A stretch of 23,692 nt of DNA from Welwitschia mirabilis (Eukaryota; Gnetophyta; Gnetopsida; Welwitschiales). Below, piece after piece: positions 8,901 through 19,649 of this stretch. The position numbers were made by a program, and so were the translations under genes. Below the pieces are notes generated by a model that was given only the letters and a program-made list of their open reading frames with translations, was not told the origin of the DNA and searched no databases. The number at the start of each line of letters is the position of its first letter. Within the stretch, counting starts at the first letter, position 1. The stretch spans positions 207,381,175 to 207,404,866 of the forward strand of contig JBOZIK010000001.1 in assembly GCA_051453625.1 (NCBI GenBank), read 5' to 3'.

Positions 8901-11900
8901 CTATCTTATTATGGACAAATTCTAATCCTCAAAAATCTTTTTTAGACTAGTACTCCTTCATGGTGATCCTAAGGCTCATCGTAAATGCTCTTGTGAATTA
9001 ATTTGATTTTCTTTTTTAAATTGATTTGTATTAGTAGTATTTAGAAAATTTATACTATAAATAATGAGATGTCTAGTTGATTTATTATTTTACTAATTTA
9101 AATTATTATATAATAATTTATTAAACCTCCACTATATTTGCTTTAATGAAAGTTAAATTTCTAAAACAAAGGCATAGAATAAAAACTTCATAGCCTATTA
9201 ATTAATAAGTATAAAATAGTGAATTTTTTTTCTTGGTAATTCTAGAATTCCATTATGGATATGAATATGCAAAATCAGTAATTTTTTTAATGTGTATTTA
9301 TTTTTAAGAAGTTTATGCATTAAAATAGGTCAGGAATAAATGCAAAAAATAGTAAGTAATTAATTTATGTTCCTATAATAAACAATTAAGATATCTACAA
9401 ACCTAAGCATCATAATCATAGGGAATCAAGGAAGATTTTCAAAACATCTTGAATCATTTAAAAAGTCAAAGTAGATAAAAGTTATGATCATTTTAGTGTA
9501 GTGCAGTAAGGCTATAATTTTAGAAAATTTAACAGTTTTTAAACTTAAATCATAACATTAGAAATAACACATTTAGCATTATGTATTAAGTGAGTTTATA
9601 AGGATCCTTTATAAATGTAGTTTATCAAAGATTACCATAATTTATTTTTTACTTTGTAATTAATTAATTAATAAATTTTTAATTTTGATATCTCCTTAAA
9701 TCCTAAAAACATTACAATTAATGTCTTAAATTATAGAAAAGTTTTTACATAAAATTTTATAGGGAATTTAAGCATACAATACAAATATTTATCTATATCA
9801 TTAAGTTAACTTATCTAAAAATATTATTTTTTTAATAAAAGTACCTCTTTTATGTTTTTTTTAATCATACTTTGAATGTATATGCTTGTAAGAGTTTTTA
9901 CCTTAGTAGTTTAATTAACATAAATCATCTTTGGATTATCACGTATTTTTTTAAATTACAATATAGTCATATTAATCTTGTATAAAGAGTTATATCTTAG
10001 CAATTATGCTTAAGCTATACTGTATTTTGTTTACCTTCTTTGCACTAGTCCAGGGAGTTTAGCATATGAGCATGGAAGAATGTTTCTAGGATCGGCATAG
10101 CTCTAGGTATGGATTAGTTTATTAAAGTACATTATTAAAATGTGATTTGATATATTTTTATTATTATTAAAAAAAAGAAGAGACTATTTCCTTTATTTAG
10201 ATTTTGATTATTATAATCTTGAATATAGAGACGTTCTAGTATGCTTATTTTCTCTTTTATGATTATTTCTATAAAACAAAAAACTAATGATGATTATAAT
10301 TATTATAACTAAATAAATAATCCATTAAATATCCATATTAGTTAAAATTTTATACATGCTTTTATGTGGAATATTCATCAAACAAACCTAAATCAAGATA
10401 ATTCTAATAATGATCATTCCCTCACTTAGAATTCATCATCAAGGTCGGTTGTATTGCATTTGTTTATAATACTTTTCTGAAAGTAGATTTGATCATTACT
10501 CTCCTATCATCCCCATGTATGTACTTACTTTAACTTAATATCTTAATTCCTTGGTATTGATGGGTCATATTTCACCATTCAGAGGTGTTTCAAGGAAGCG
10601 TGGTCATTTGTAAGCATCCATCCACCTCATGTACCACTATGACCTATATTGGAGGTATATCAAGATGAAGTGTAAGCCTATGAAGTTGAGTTCAATCATG
10701 TTTATGTAGTTTAAAACCTAAAGTAAAACAAATCACATTTAAAGGGTGGTCAGATATCAAGTTAGAATGGTATTAATGGAAGTTACAACCTCCTGTTATA
10801 TTAGTTAAGTATTATCCTTAAACTTATCCATGTATGTTTATAACAATTTTACATCTCTTCAACTACTTACAACATATCTTTCTATGTGATAAAAAACTAG
10901 GAATAAATGGAGGATACAAACTTGTGACATCACTATTATTTGTAAACCAAAATAACCTAAGAATTAATTATAGGTAAATATGTTATAATAATATAATTTA
11001 TTTTTCTTAAAATATAAAAATGCTAATAAATAATTAAGTAAAATTTAGTCCTATATTTCACTGTGTCTATTAGGTAATAATATTAAAGAATGAAGAAAAA
11101 GAAAAGAAAAGAAAACATAATGCTTAATTAGGATAATAAAAGATAGGGTGTATAATATGTTTGAACTTAATGCATATCTTTTTCTAATGATAATTTTAAA
11201 TGAGATACAGTTTATGTTTAATAATGCAATTTATTTTGAAGTGTTATCTTTCATATCCTATCTAAGTTATCTAGCTTTCATGCTCTTTCACTTGATTTTC
11301 TAGGGACTAACAAATGCTTAGTAGGAGGCTATAATAGGTTATCAACTTGTTGCATTTAACATATTATTCCAAGTGCGTTTTTAGGTATTTTTTATAGGTT
11401 TAATGCTTAACTTAATTACTTTTTATGTTAAGGATTAAATATGAAAAATTAATCATAATTTAGATCAAAATTAATTAATTATGGATAATTTGAGGAAGTA
11501 CTAGCAAATGAATAAATCCAATTCCACTATTACAAGAAGATAAACCACTCAAATTCAAAGCATTAAAGGATAAGGTGCTTGAGGAGAGACTCAGATTTCA
11601 CTACAACTAGATTTCAAGAAGCATAAGTAGCAGTAACCACTAAATAATCATTACACCTATCACTATATTTATATTGTAATTACTCACTTATCATTAGAGG
11701 ACGAAGTTAAGGGATAATAAAGAGTTAAATTTTATTTTTAGATTAAATTATAATGTAACCATTCTAGTTTTTCCTTTAGCTAAAACCTTTGTAAATCTCT
11801 TAGACCTCCCATTTTCTCATCTCTTTTTTGGCATCAAAGTACTTATGAATTTGAAGAAACTTGGGCAAGGAGATCCTTTTGCTTATAAAAATAACTACCT

Positions 11901-12850
11901 TGGTATTGGGTTCTATATCCTCAATTAAGGAGTTGGTACTTATAAGTGGATGTAAGAAAGTGTATTTTATTAAAGGTTAATAAGACATGCTTTTTTTTTT
12001 TCAAACTCTCTCTTTATATTCCTTATACTTTATGTTGATGTTAATTCAATACTTTTTTAAATTAAATTTAATTTTGATATAGAGTATGAGGATCAACTTG
12101 GATAACAACAAGTTGGTAAAAATATTAGTTTATTGCATTTAGAATTTATATTTATATTTCATTGCATTTCCACTTTTCATTTGCATTCATTCATATTTCA
12201 CCATTTGCATTATTTGTTTTTCTTTCTTAAATATAAAAAACATAAGTTTCTCTCTTCTTTTTTTCCTTGAAAAATTAAATATTATTTAACTTATTTTCTT
12301 CTTTAAGTTAATGAACCTATATTGACACACTCTATACATTCTATGTTTGCTTGCTATTATTTAAAAATGTTTTGAGATCTAACTTGCAGCTTAGGTAAGG
12401 ACAACACATATTACAATAGATATATAGAAAAAATTTAGTATTTTTGACTAGTATCTTTTCATATACATGCTTCTGAAGTAAAGGAGGACTTATAGGTGAA
12501 CTCTCTAATGAAATTAGTTATGCCTTGATTTTCTTCAAATTAAATTTAACACTATTTTATGTGTTTTTTCCCCCATCATAGTGTTCTTTCTCTTATGTTT
12601 TTATACTTTATATACCTACTATTCTATCTTTTTTATTTTTTCGAGAAATGGTAACTATATAAATAAGCAAAGATTAAAAAGAATTATGAGATAGCTTAAA
12701 TGCTATTTTTCTAGGCTTTAGAGTAATCACTTTGGTAATCAATGTCCTAAACATAAGCCTCTAGCTTAATTAATCCTTACTCCTAGTTTCATTCAAAAAT
12801 CAATTATAAGCTAGCATAGGCCATAGGAATTACAACAAAATGGTATTCAT
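8901..12850. other. AT-rich sequence without recognisable genes
   Basis: Long A/T runs, dense stops in all frames, and no domain I recognise. Local exceptions: a more GC-rich patch at about 10430-10760 with a protein-like plus-strand reading, a 54-codon stop-free stretch at about 11757-11930 that matches nothing I know, and an 11-T run at 11991-12001. This is probably very old repeat DNA. Confidence 0.6.
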
Positions 12851-13033
12851 TAAGTTTAAATTTGGAAGGGAAAATCTAGACAAGTAAATTAGCATTAATC
12901 GATTTCATTACTTCAAGTTCTTTATCATGCTACAACTGCTCTTCTATCTCTTGTATTTTAGTCTAATATTCTATTTTAACTCTTATAGCACATCATTAGT
13001 GTTCCCACTTATCTTGAAAAGGTCATACTTCTC

Positions 13034-13043
13034 NNNNNNNNNN
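13034..13043. other. Assembly gap of unknown size (10 N)
   Basis: Exactly ten N, a common placeholder for an unsized join. Sequence on both sides is unclassified AT-rich DNA. Confidence 0.97.
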
Positions 13044-13366
13044 CTCATTACTTTTTGTGTATTTTAGATCCTTTAATAGTTGTAGATTTTAAATAGGCCC
13101 TCTTTGAATATCTTACCAAGCTAATATTCCTACATCTATCTACATTTATTTTGATAAAGTAGAAAAATTAGCACTTTATGCCTTACCTTGCAACTTTTTA
13201 ATAAGAAATGGAGTGAATCTAAGAGGAAAACTAAGAGATCTATAGGAAACTACCCCATCATGGTAGCTAAAAAATTAAAGTACAAATCATTTATTTTATT
13301 ACAATGATCCTCTAGAGTGGAATACTACATGTTTAAAGCTATCTAGGCATTACATGAACTTGGACA

Positions 13367-13495
13367 ATGTTTTTTTTCCATAACTATCTCCTATTTTCTT
13401 AAGAGGATTATGAGATTTTGAATGATGTTTTTTTCTCCTATAGTTATTTACTATTTTCTGTAGCTATCTCCTATTTTCTTAAGAGGCTTATGAGA
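13367..13495. repeat. Local tandem repeat, 60-80 bp offsets
   Basis: tatctcctattttcttaaga occurs at 13385 and 13465 (offset 80), flanked in both by taactatct/tagctatct and by ttatgaga. A third partial relative (tagttatttactattttctg) starts at 13441. Noncoding as far as I can tell. Confidence 0.8.
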
Positions 13496-14399
13496 GGCTT
13501 TGGAAGCTTCTCTTTTCATTTCTATTCCTTAAAAACTCATATCATTGACATTACTAATTGAAGAAAGATTAACAAAAATGATAGCATTACTAATTCTTGA
13601 AGATCTTCCATTCTAGTTTGTTGAAAAACTCTTTTAATAGTTCTAGGTTATGCCTTCTTAAATTTAACACATAAGAACTCCATCCTACTACTTACAAAGT
13701 CTCTAAAGATTGCTTATGATTTAATAGTATGTCATGCTTAGTTGATTCTATTTGAAGGACTTTTCCCATATCTTTGGTATGTTTGTAGTGCTCTTGTGAT
13801 GTGTTTCAAATGCTCTCAACTAGCTTTGGTATAGATTATATGCACTTAGTTATGGTTTAGTTTGTAAATTACACTCTAAACTCTATTTGCAAGATTTGGC
13901 TACACTCCTCTTTTAATGCCATGAATATCCATTAACTCTTAAATCTATTTTGTAATTTTAAAATTTAATCTGGAAAGAGATAGATTTTGATTTTAAAAAA
14001 TGACCTTACATCTATGTCTTCATAATAGTCAAGTCCTTATGATGATGGTATTGGTCCTCTTGAACTCGTAGAAATCATCCAAACTAAAGTTCAAAGAAGG
14101 AGAAGTATCAAGAGTGGTCCAAAGATCTATTGCAAAAGAATAGTGGATGAATAGGTATTATTACATTTAATTATCCTCATGACACATGGAATAGTCTTGA
14201 TATTTCTAAAATTTCTTGGGATAAGCTTTTATGCTATTAGTATGCATATTTTTATCGTATACCACCAAAACATTTTGATTTTTTCAAGAATTTTGAGCTT
14301 TCATAATTCTTACCATTTATTGTCAAATTTAAACAAGTTGTAATATGTATTAATAATAGTTATCTTATTATTTAAATAAGAAGATTTTAATTCTAAATT

Positions 14400-16925
14400 A
14401 CTAGAGGCCATATCTCTGTAGTGAAGTGAATCATTTTCCTCCAAAAAATGGAGTACTTCTTCTTATCTTTGAAATCTTCTTTAAAAGACTTGACCTAAGA
14501 AATGCTATTTTCTGCATGATACCTATAGTATTATTTAGCGAGGATGCATTTGCTTATGTACATAATTTTTCTAATACTAAGACCCTTAGATTTATTTGAC
14601 ATAGATATTTTATCAAAATTGATAAGATGAAGTTCTTAGTAATATTTTTCACTTGATTAAATGGAGTTTCCAATCATATTATTAATGATACTAGGGAATT
14701 TTTTGAAGATAGAAAAGTAGTTAGTAGTGTACATTGTTATTCTTACCAAATAAAATTTGGTAAGGATAACTTTGCTTACACTAAAGAAAAACTTATTATG
14801 CCATTGAGTTAAACACTTTGCAATTTTTCTAATAACTGGAGGCCAAATATTATTTACAATCTACTGGAAATCCAAAGGAAGACCTAAATAAGCATATGAA
14901 AAATTTACTTTAGAGAATTAGAAAACTTTTTTAAGATATTTCAAACTTGACAAGCCACTGGGAGACTATAGTCTTGCTATAATAAGATGTCTTGTGTAAA
15001 TTGAATGACGGAAAAATTAGGGGCTGACTTAGTGGCAGTGATTTTGTATTACATAACTAATCTGACTAACAAATTCATGATCAGGATTAAAAAAAGAGAG
15101 AGATAAAGAATCACTTATTGCCTTGAAAGTATTTAAAGCACTTACCTTTTATCATAACTAAACCATTTGGTGTTAAAATGTAGAAGTGGATCAACTTTTT
15201 GAGAGACATGAAAAAAAAATGCTTTTGTAAGATATAGTCTATAGTCTTACATTGAACTATGTTAAATGCTTTAGTGATATCAAGCTTAAAAAACTTTGCA
15301 AGTTTCTTATTCTTGTGATTCAAATAAATGATTTTATTTTCTAAGATGATATTATCATGAATAATTCTATCTGAGATAAATCTTGATTATGATGGCAAGA
15401 TCATATTAGGATGTCAAGTTTCGAGCTATTAAGCTATGATTTTAGTATAGATCTTTAGAATAGATTACATAAACTAATATACCTCTAATGTTATGGATTA
15501 TCGACATCTTTTGACATGGCAATGAAGGTAATAAGTGTGTCATTAAATGCTTTATAAAAAGTACCTTTATTAAAAGTTTCTAGAACTGATGCATAAGAAT
15601 CAAATTTGATGATATCCTAATAATTCTAATAAAAATCCATTATAAACTCATCTAGATTAGGTGCATGTTTTTTGAATACTGTTAATGATATTTGTGATTT
15701 TATCTTTCATGAGTATTTGGTTAAGAAAAATATGTTATTCATCAGATATGGGAGGATCATGTAGGTCCTATTGGAGATCAACCTCCTTTTCCATAAAGAG
15801 ATCCTAGACTAATAAATGATTCCACAATTTTCTCATTACTTTAATAGTGCATTATAGATTCACTTCACTATATATGATTTTATTACCTATGCTTGTTCAC
15901 TATCTAGAAAAAGAACTTTGTATTATGGTATCCTTCTTTAAGCCACTAAATTCTTAATTATTGCTTCCAATATGTTTTCTCTTTAAAATACATGTCATGA
16001 GTTTTGAAAATAAGACACTTCTCATAACTAGTAAAAGTACTAGAGGACTTACTTTATTTCTGAATGATATTTAGCTCTTTTCATAACTAGGATCCAGCAT
16101 TCTTGAAAAAGCCATTGAGCTACTTTTTTCATATGATTAATTCTTGCCTTAACATTTTTAGCTTTTAAAGCAATCTAAAAGATAATGTACCTTTACCAAA
16201 GAATGTCAAATGCGCTTAAGAAAATTATAAAAGATAGTGTCTGCTAACTAATAATCCTCAAAATAAAATTAAAAAACTTTTTCTTTGGGGAGTATACTAG
16301 GTTAACACTATAGGATAATACTTTTAAAAAAATGTGGCTTTTTCTTTGAGAAAGAAATGAGTAAATGAACTTTTAACAATAAATTTATCTATTTTAGAGA
16401 TGACTAAACTAAGACCCTTCCTGAAAGTACTCTAACTTTCTTTGGACAAATGAAGATTTTTATAATCATAGCTATTGAGGAAAGTGATAACGATATCAAT
16501 AGAGGAGAGATTAGGAAAGTTAACCTACTTCTCATGCTGACCAAGGATTTGATTAAAATATTTTATAATAATATTTAAAAAGTTAAAAACTATGATGAAG
16601 ATGCTAAATTCTTTAAGTTAGATCTTATAACCCATAGAAATTGGTAATATACCAATTTTTATCATTGAAATTCCAATTAACTATAAGATGATAACTACTC
16701 TTACTAATGATGATGATCTTAATATACTTCTAGAGAATCATTAATTCACTTTTAGTAATAGTGATAGGGATCAAAAAAATGACCATGTGTATTTCACATA
16801 AAATTACTAAAATTTTAGTATGTTAAGTTTAGTTTCTTGAAGAAGACAAAATCAAGTAAAAGGATCTCTCAAAAACTTTCAGAGATGGGAATTTTTTGGG
16901 CCATTTACAAGGCCTCTGCAATACT
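14400..16925 (-). pseudogene. LINE-A ORF2: endonuclease and reverse transcriptase, degenerate
   Basis: ORF2 nicks target DNA and reverse transcribes the LINE RNA there. Minus-strand landmarks in order: YCRGL (complement 16909-16923, for WNCRGLG); LLQETKL (16825-16845, endonuclease Glu); WYITNFYG (about 16631-16655); ALKAKNVKARINHMKK (about 16150); YWKQ with WLKEGYHNTKFF (about 15900-15960, for RWLKEGDRNTKFFH); FNDTLITFI (about 15510-15545); SRFISDRIIHDNIILEN (about 15335-15395); FFKLDITKAFNIV (15255-15290, RT palm block A, catalytic Asp kept, the AFD Asp now Asn). DSLSLF follows, but the RQG before it is deleted and no YADD box is recognisable. The tail has YLGLPL (about 14872-14889), GLS.SKIMYISKCILAK and WRKMIHF. 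Frames shift often and stops replace Trp and Gln. It cannot be functional. Confidence 0.87.
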
Positions 16926-17079
16926 AAAAACTATCACTTAGAAATGGAGTTGAGATTACATAACATCTAGAATGTTCATCTTCATTTTCTTTTCCATTTT
17001 TTTTGTCCTTATGTGTATTCATTTACCTATTGATATTACCGTTCTTACTAGTTATAAGAACATATATAATGTGCTCTTT

Positions 17080-17885
17080 CATTTTTGTTTCTTTTTCTTT
17101 TTTGAGTAGTTCCATTTTCCATTCCTCCTATAATAGAATTTGAGGTTTAGTTAATTAATGATTCTGATGCACTGGAACTATGATTCATTTGCTAAGTCTT
17201 TTAGTTCTCTAGCACCTATATGCTTATTGAGTGTGGATCCTCCTCTTTTGCTTGATCCATTTCTTTCTTTTTCTAGTTATCAAATTTATTTGCCTTTTTG
17301 ATAGATCTATTCTTTGATGTTGAAGCTTAATTATTCTTTTATTCCTTTTTTCGATATCTTACCAATCATTTTTAGCTAAAATTTCTTTCTTTTTACATTT
17401 GTTTATTAAATGTTTAACATCTCCATATTCTGTACAATGTGGTGAAATATTTTTTATCTATAAATTAAATATCAATTCCCTTCAAAGTATGCCTAATATA
17501 ATCTTATTAGTTTTAAATATATCCAACATTATATAGATATAGATTCTTTCCATTGTGATTCTAGTCATGTGATCTATATTTCTATCCACTTAGATGAATT
17601 CACCTAGAACATACCCAAGTTATATAAAGTACACTCAATGTCAAATCTCTAGATGAGGATTGGAAATGTGGATCTATACTAGAATCTTGTCAAAAAATAT
17701 TATGTTTATTCAAAATAAATGAAAACCACTTTTTGAGAGATAACCCTCTTCGATCAAAGAAGTAAGGGCCATCTACTAGCATCAAGCTCATATGTTTTTC
17801 CATATAAAAAATGAAATGTAATAAACCATCTCTAAAGGGTATTACCTTACATCTTGCTAGAAACTTTTATTTACATCATAACCTC
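17080..17885 (-). pseudogene. LINE-A ORF1: DUF4283-like and CCHC protein, degenerate
   Basis: Plant L1 ORF1 products are RNA-binding proteins with an N-terminal DUF4283 domain and zinc knuckles. On the minus strand, FLARCKV then LLHFIFYMEKHMSLMLVDGP, YFFDRRGLSLKKW (about 17880-17720) follows the DUF4283 pattern (F...GPW.f.g..l.l..W). The knuckle at complement 17395-17436 reads CTEYGDVKHLINKC: C-x2-Y-x4-H-x4-C, so the second Cys is Tyr (TGT to TAT). A basic tail rich in Lys/Arg (EKRNKRIIK, KRKKWIKQKRR) follows toward 17250. Several stops and shifts lie between the two domains. Confidence 0.75.
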
Positions 17886-18248
17886 ACTTTTTTAAATAAA
17901 TTGACTCCCTCCTGAAAATTAAAATTTACCAATGAGATTGTATCATATCTCATAATTTTAATCTTTAATTAGTAAACATAATGATATGATTATAAGAGTC
18001 TTTAAATTATGTAATACATTTTGATATCAAATTTTAATGAAAATTCATTTTTTCCTATGTCAAATGTATATTTTAATTTATAGATATTCATAATGTCACT
18101 TAATTAATTAATCTTAGATTTAGGTAATTTTATTATCTTAAGTAATGATGGTAACTATAAATATTTTAATACTAAATAAACTTACTTATCATTACATAAG
18201 TCATTTACATGGTTAAATAGTTAAATTAAAAAAAATCATATAAAGGTG

Positions 18249-18288
18249 TAAAATAATAATCAAATGTCAACATTTGATTATTATTTTA
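18249..18288. repeat. Near-perfect palindrome, 19-bp arms, 2-base loop
   Basis: taaaataataatcaaatgt at 18249-18267 pairs with acatttgattattatttta at 18270-18288 across the loop 'ca', with no mismatch. Confidence 0.93.
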
Positions 18289-18337
18289 AATTAAAAATTT
18301 TCCTATAATTTAACTATTAAAAAATTCATATTAAAAA

Positions 18338-18381
18338 AACCTGTACTTTTTATAGGAAGATTGGATATAATTAGGCCATAT
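18338..18381 (+). repeat. 44-bp copy of LINE-B ORF1 sequence
   Basis: aacctgtactttttatagga through ggccatat matches 20410-20453 with five differences. It is joined on its left to the same inverted-repeat arm as the longer LINE fragment at 18541, so it is the product of a local tandem duplication and not a separate insertion. Confidence 0.88.
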
Positions 18382-18402
18382 CCAATTAACATTTGAAGGT
18401 GT

Positions 18403-18471
18403 AAAATAATAATCAAATGTTAAAAAAATTACACCTTCATATGAATTTTTTTAACATTTGATTATCATTTT
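18403..18471. repeat. Hairpin, 28-bp arms, 13-base loop
   Basis: The arm at 18403-18430 (aaaataataatcaaatg, ttaaaaaaatt) is matched in inverted form at 18444-18471 with one mismatch (18466). The loop is acaccttcatatg. Confidence 0.9.
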
Positions 18472-18540
18472 AACATTTGATTATTATTTTAAATTAAAAA
18501 ATTCATATAATTTAACTATCAAAAAATTCATATTTAAAAA

Positions 18541-18942
18541 AACCTATACTTCTTATAGGAAGATTAGATATAATCAGGCCATATGTCGGTATAAGTAAAA
18601 GATGGAAAACAAAGGGAAAATTACTACTATCTTCTTCAAGGAAACTAAGGACAACAAAGAGAAGAAGGTACAAGAAAGGGAGTACAACTTCTTCCAAACT
18701 CTTTTGTAAGAAGAAAACCCCCAACAACCATCAAATATTAATGAACCTAATGATGTGAAAACCCAAATGAAAGGGAGGCCCAGTAATAGAATCCTTTGAG
18801 AAAGGAAAACGATAGAGAATGTGGCTAATAGCTTATACGCCACCATTAAAGATATACTAAGAAAAGGTCAAGCACCTAGAAAAGGGAAAAAATACCTCCA
18901 ATGGATTATCTCATATGGAATTACAGAGGATTAGGGTCCTTC
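18541..18942 (+). pseudogene. LINE-B fragment: ORF1 C-terminus to ORF2 start
   Basis: 18541-18921 aligns to 20410-20790 with no net insertion or deletion (constant offset 1869). I count 38 differences in 381 bases, about 90% identity. It continues past the point where the LINE-B copy enters a gap: ATG at 18901 begins MDYLIWNYRGLGS, the start of an L1 ORF2 endonuclease (usual WNCRGLG), then breaks into an A-rich run (taaaaaaaaa, aataaaataaaa) at about 18942. Here the Trp codon (TGG) is intact, whereas LINE-B has a stop at the same site. No function is expected: it is 5'- and 3'-truncated and lies inside the inverted-repeat element. Confidence 0.9.
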
Positions 18943-19649
18943 TATAAAAAAAAATTAAAATAAAATAAAATCATATGAAGGTGTAAAATAATAATCAATC
19001 CATATTAAAATAATAATCAAGACATATTAAAATAATAATCAAATGTTCAAAAATTCATATGAAGGTGTAAAATAATAATCAAATGCTAAAAAATTCATAT
19101 GAAGGAGTAATTTTTTTAATATGAATTTTTTTAAATAGTTAAATTATATCCATGTATCTTATTCAAATCTAAAAATAAACTAAAATTACTTGGTAAAATT
19201 AAAAGAATAACAAGTACAAAGTAAGAGTACTATGTTCAAGTAAAAAAAATAAAAGAGTATTAGTACTATAACATTTTTTTACATTTCATTATGACATTTT
19301 TCTTAGATTTAATTATGGCATTTATTTCTTGTGATTTGTACTGTTGATGTGATGGATCATGAAGAGTGTAAATATTTGAATAAGAATATGCATTCTTATT
19401 TGTAAACCAAAAAGGATAAATGAGTAGAATTTATTCTATCATGACTTTTATTCTTATTGATATTTGTGGAATTACTTTATGAATAAAATATTATTTCCCT
19501 TGTTGTATCACAAGGCAGTTTTGAAATTGGTGCATTTATTTCTCCAGTGCATCTTAAATATTCTTGATATTAATCATGAACCTATGAAAGTTTAAGAAGG
19601 AAGTTGCATGGAATTTTGATTGAGAGGGAGGAGGCTCTGCTAAGGTTTT

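Larger units (their letters stand above)
12851..14390. other. Unassigned sequence around a small gap
   Basis: No recognised domain. It may contain the 3' untranslated end of the minus-strand LINE-A, whose ORF2 ends near 14400. A minus-strand reading at 12880-13033 (KIQEIEEQL, HDKELEVMKSI) is coiled-coil-like but holds several stops. A local tandem repeat is listed separately. Confidence 0.45.
14390..17935 (-). mobile_element. LINE-A: degenerate L1-type non-LTR retrotransposon
   Basis: On the minus strand ORF1 (DUF4283-like segment, CCHC knuckle) is followed by ORF2 (endonuclease with YCRGL and LLQETKL, then RT). This is the plant L1 layout. Both ORFs are broken throughout. The 5' end lies close to 17935, where a gypsy-type LTR starts on the other strand. 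The 3' end and poly(A) are not resolved. Confidence 0.85.
18243..19149. mobile_element. AT-rich inverted-repeat element enclosing a LINE fragment
   Basis: An arm at 18505-18542 (atataatttaactat, then aaaaaattcatat and an A run) is repeated in inverted form at 19111-19149 with only a few small differences. A second left-hand copy of the arm lies at 18305-18339. Between the arms lie a LINE-B fragment (18541-18942), an A-rich stretch, and repeated units of gaaggtgtaaaataataatc (18243, 18395, 18977, 19061). No transposase is present. The structure resembles a nonautonomous inverted-repeat (MITE-like) element that holds LINE sequence. No clear target site duplication was found, so the superfamily is unknown. 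Confidence 0.6.
17939..19618 (+). repeat. Diverged second copy of the gypsy LTR, interrupted
   Basis: 17939 onward (TGTatCATATCtCAtaatTTT, then AATCTTTAAT) lines up with the LTR start at 7608 (TGTCATATCCCATATTTTG, TAATCTTTAAT). After the insert at 18243-19149, 19330-19615 resembles 7970-8245: tgcattctta, tcta(t/c)ca and acttttat, then cagttttgaaattggtgcat against caattttaagatttgtgcat, and cctatgaa followed by ttaagaagga. Identity is modest, by eye. The homology stops where LINE-B begins at about 19620. Solo LTR or 5' LTR cannot be told, because the rest would lie beyond LINE-B. Confidence 0.6.

Noticed and set aside
11757-11930. 54-codon plus-strand stop-free stretch (includes MNLKKLGQGDPFAYKNNYLG)
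   Set aside because: Matches nothing I recognise, and such lengths occur by chance where AT content dips.
11991-12001. 11-T run as poly(A) tail of a minus-strand retroposon
   Set aside because: It is 2.4 kb from the LINE-A ORF2 end, and no target duplication or retroposon body could be linked to it; A/T runs are common here.
13480-13930. Minus-strand reading with protein-like phrases and many stops
   Set aside because: Stop density is about what this base composition gives by chance, and part of it is a tandem repeat; no domain is recognisable.
18512-18846. Overlapping hydrophobic minus-strand open frames, repeated at 20354-20655
   Set aside because: Both sets are antisense to the Lys/Arg-rich tail of LINE-B ORF1. 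Their similarity to each other only reflects the duplicated LINE sequence, not a membrane protein family.
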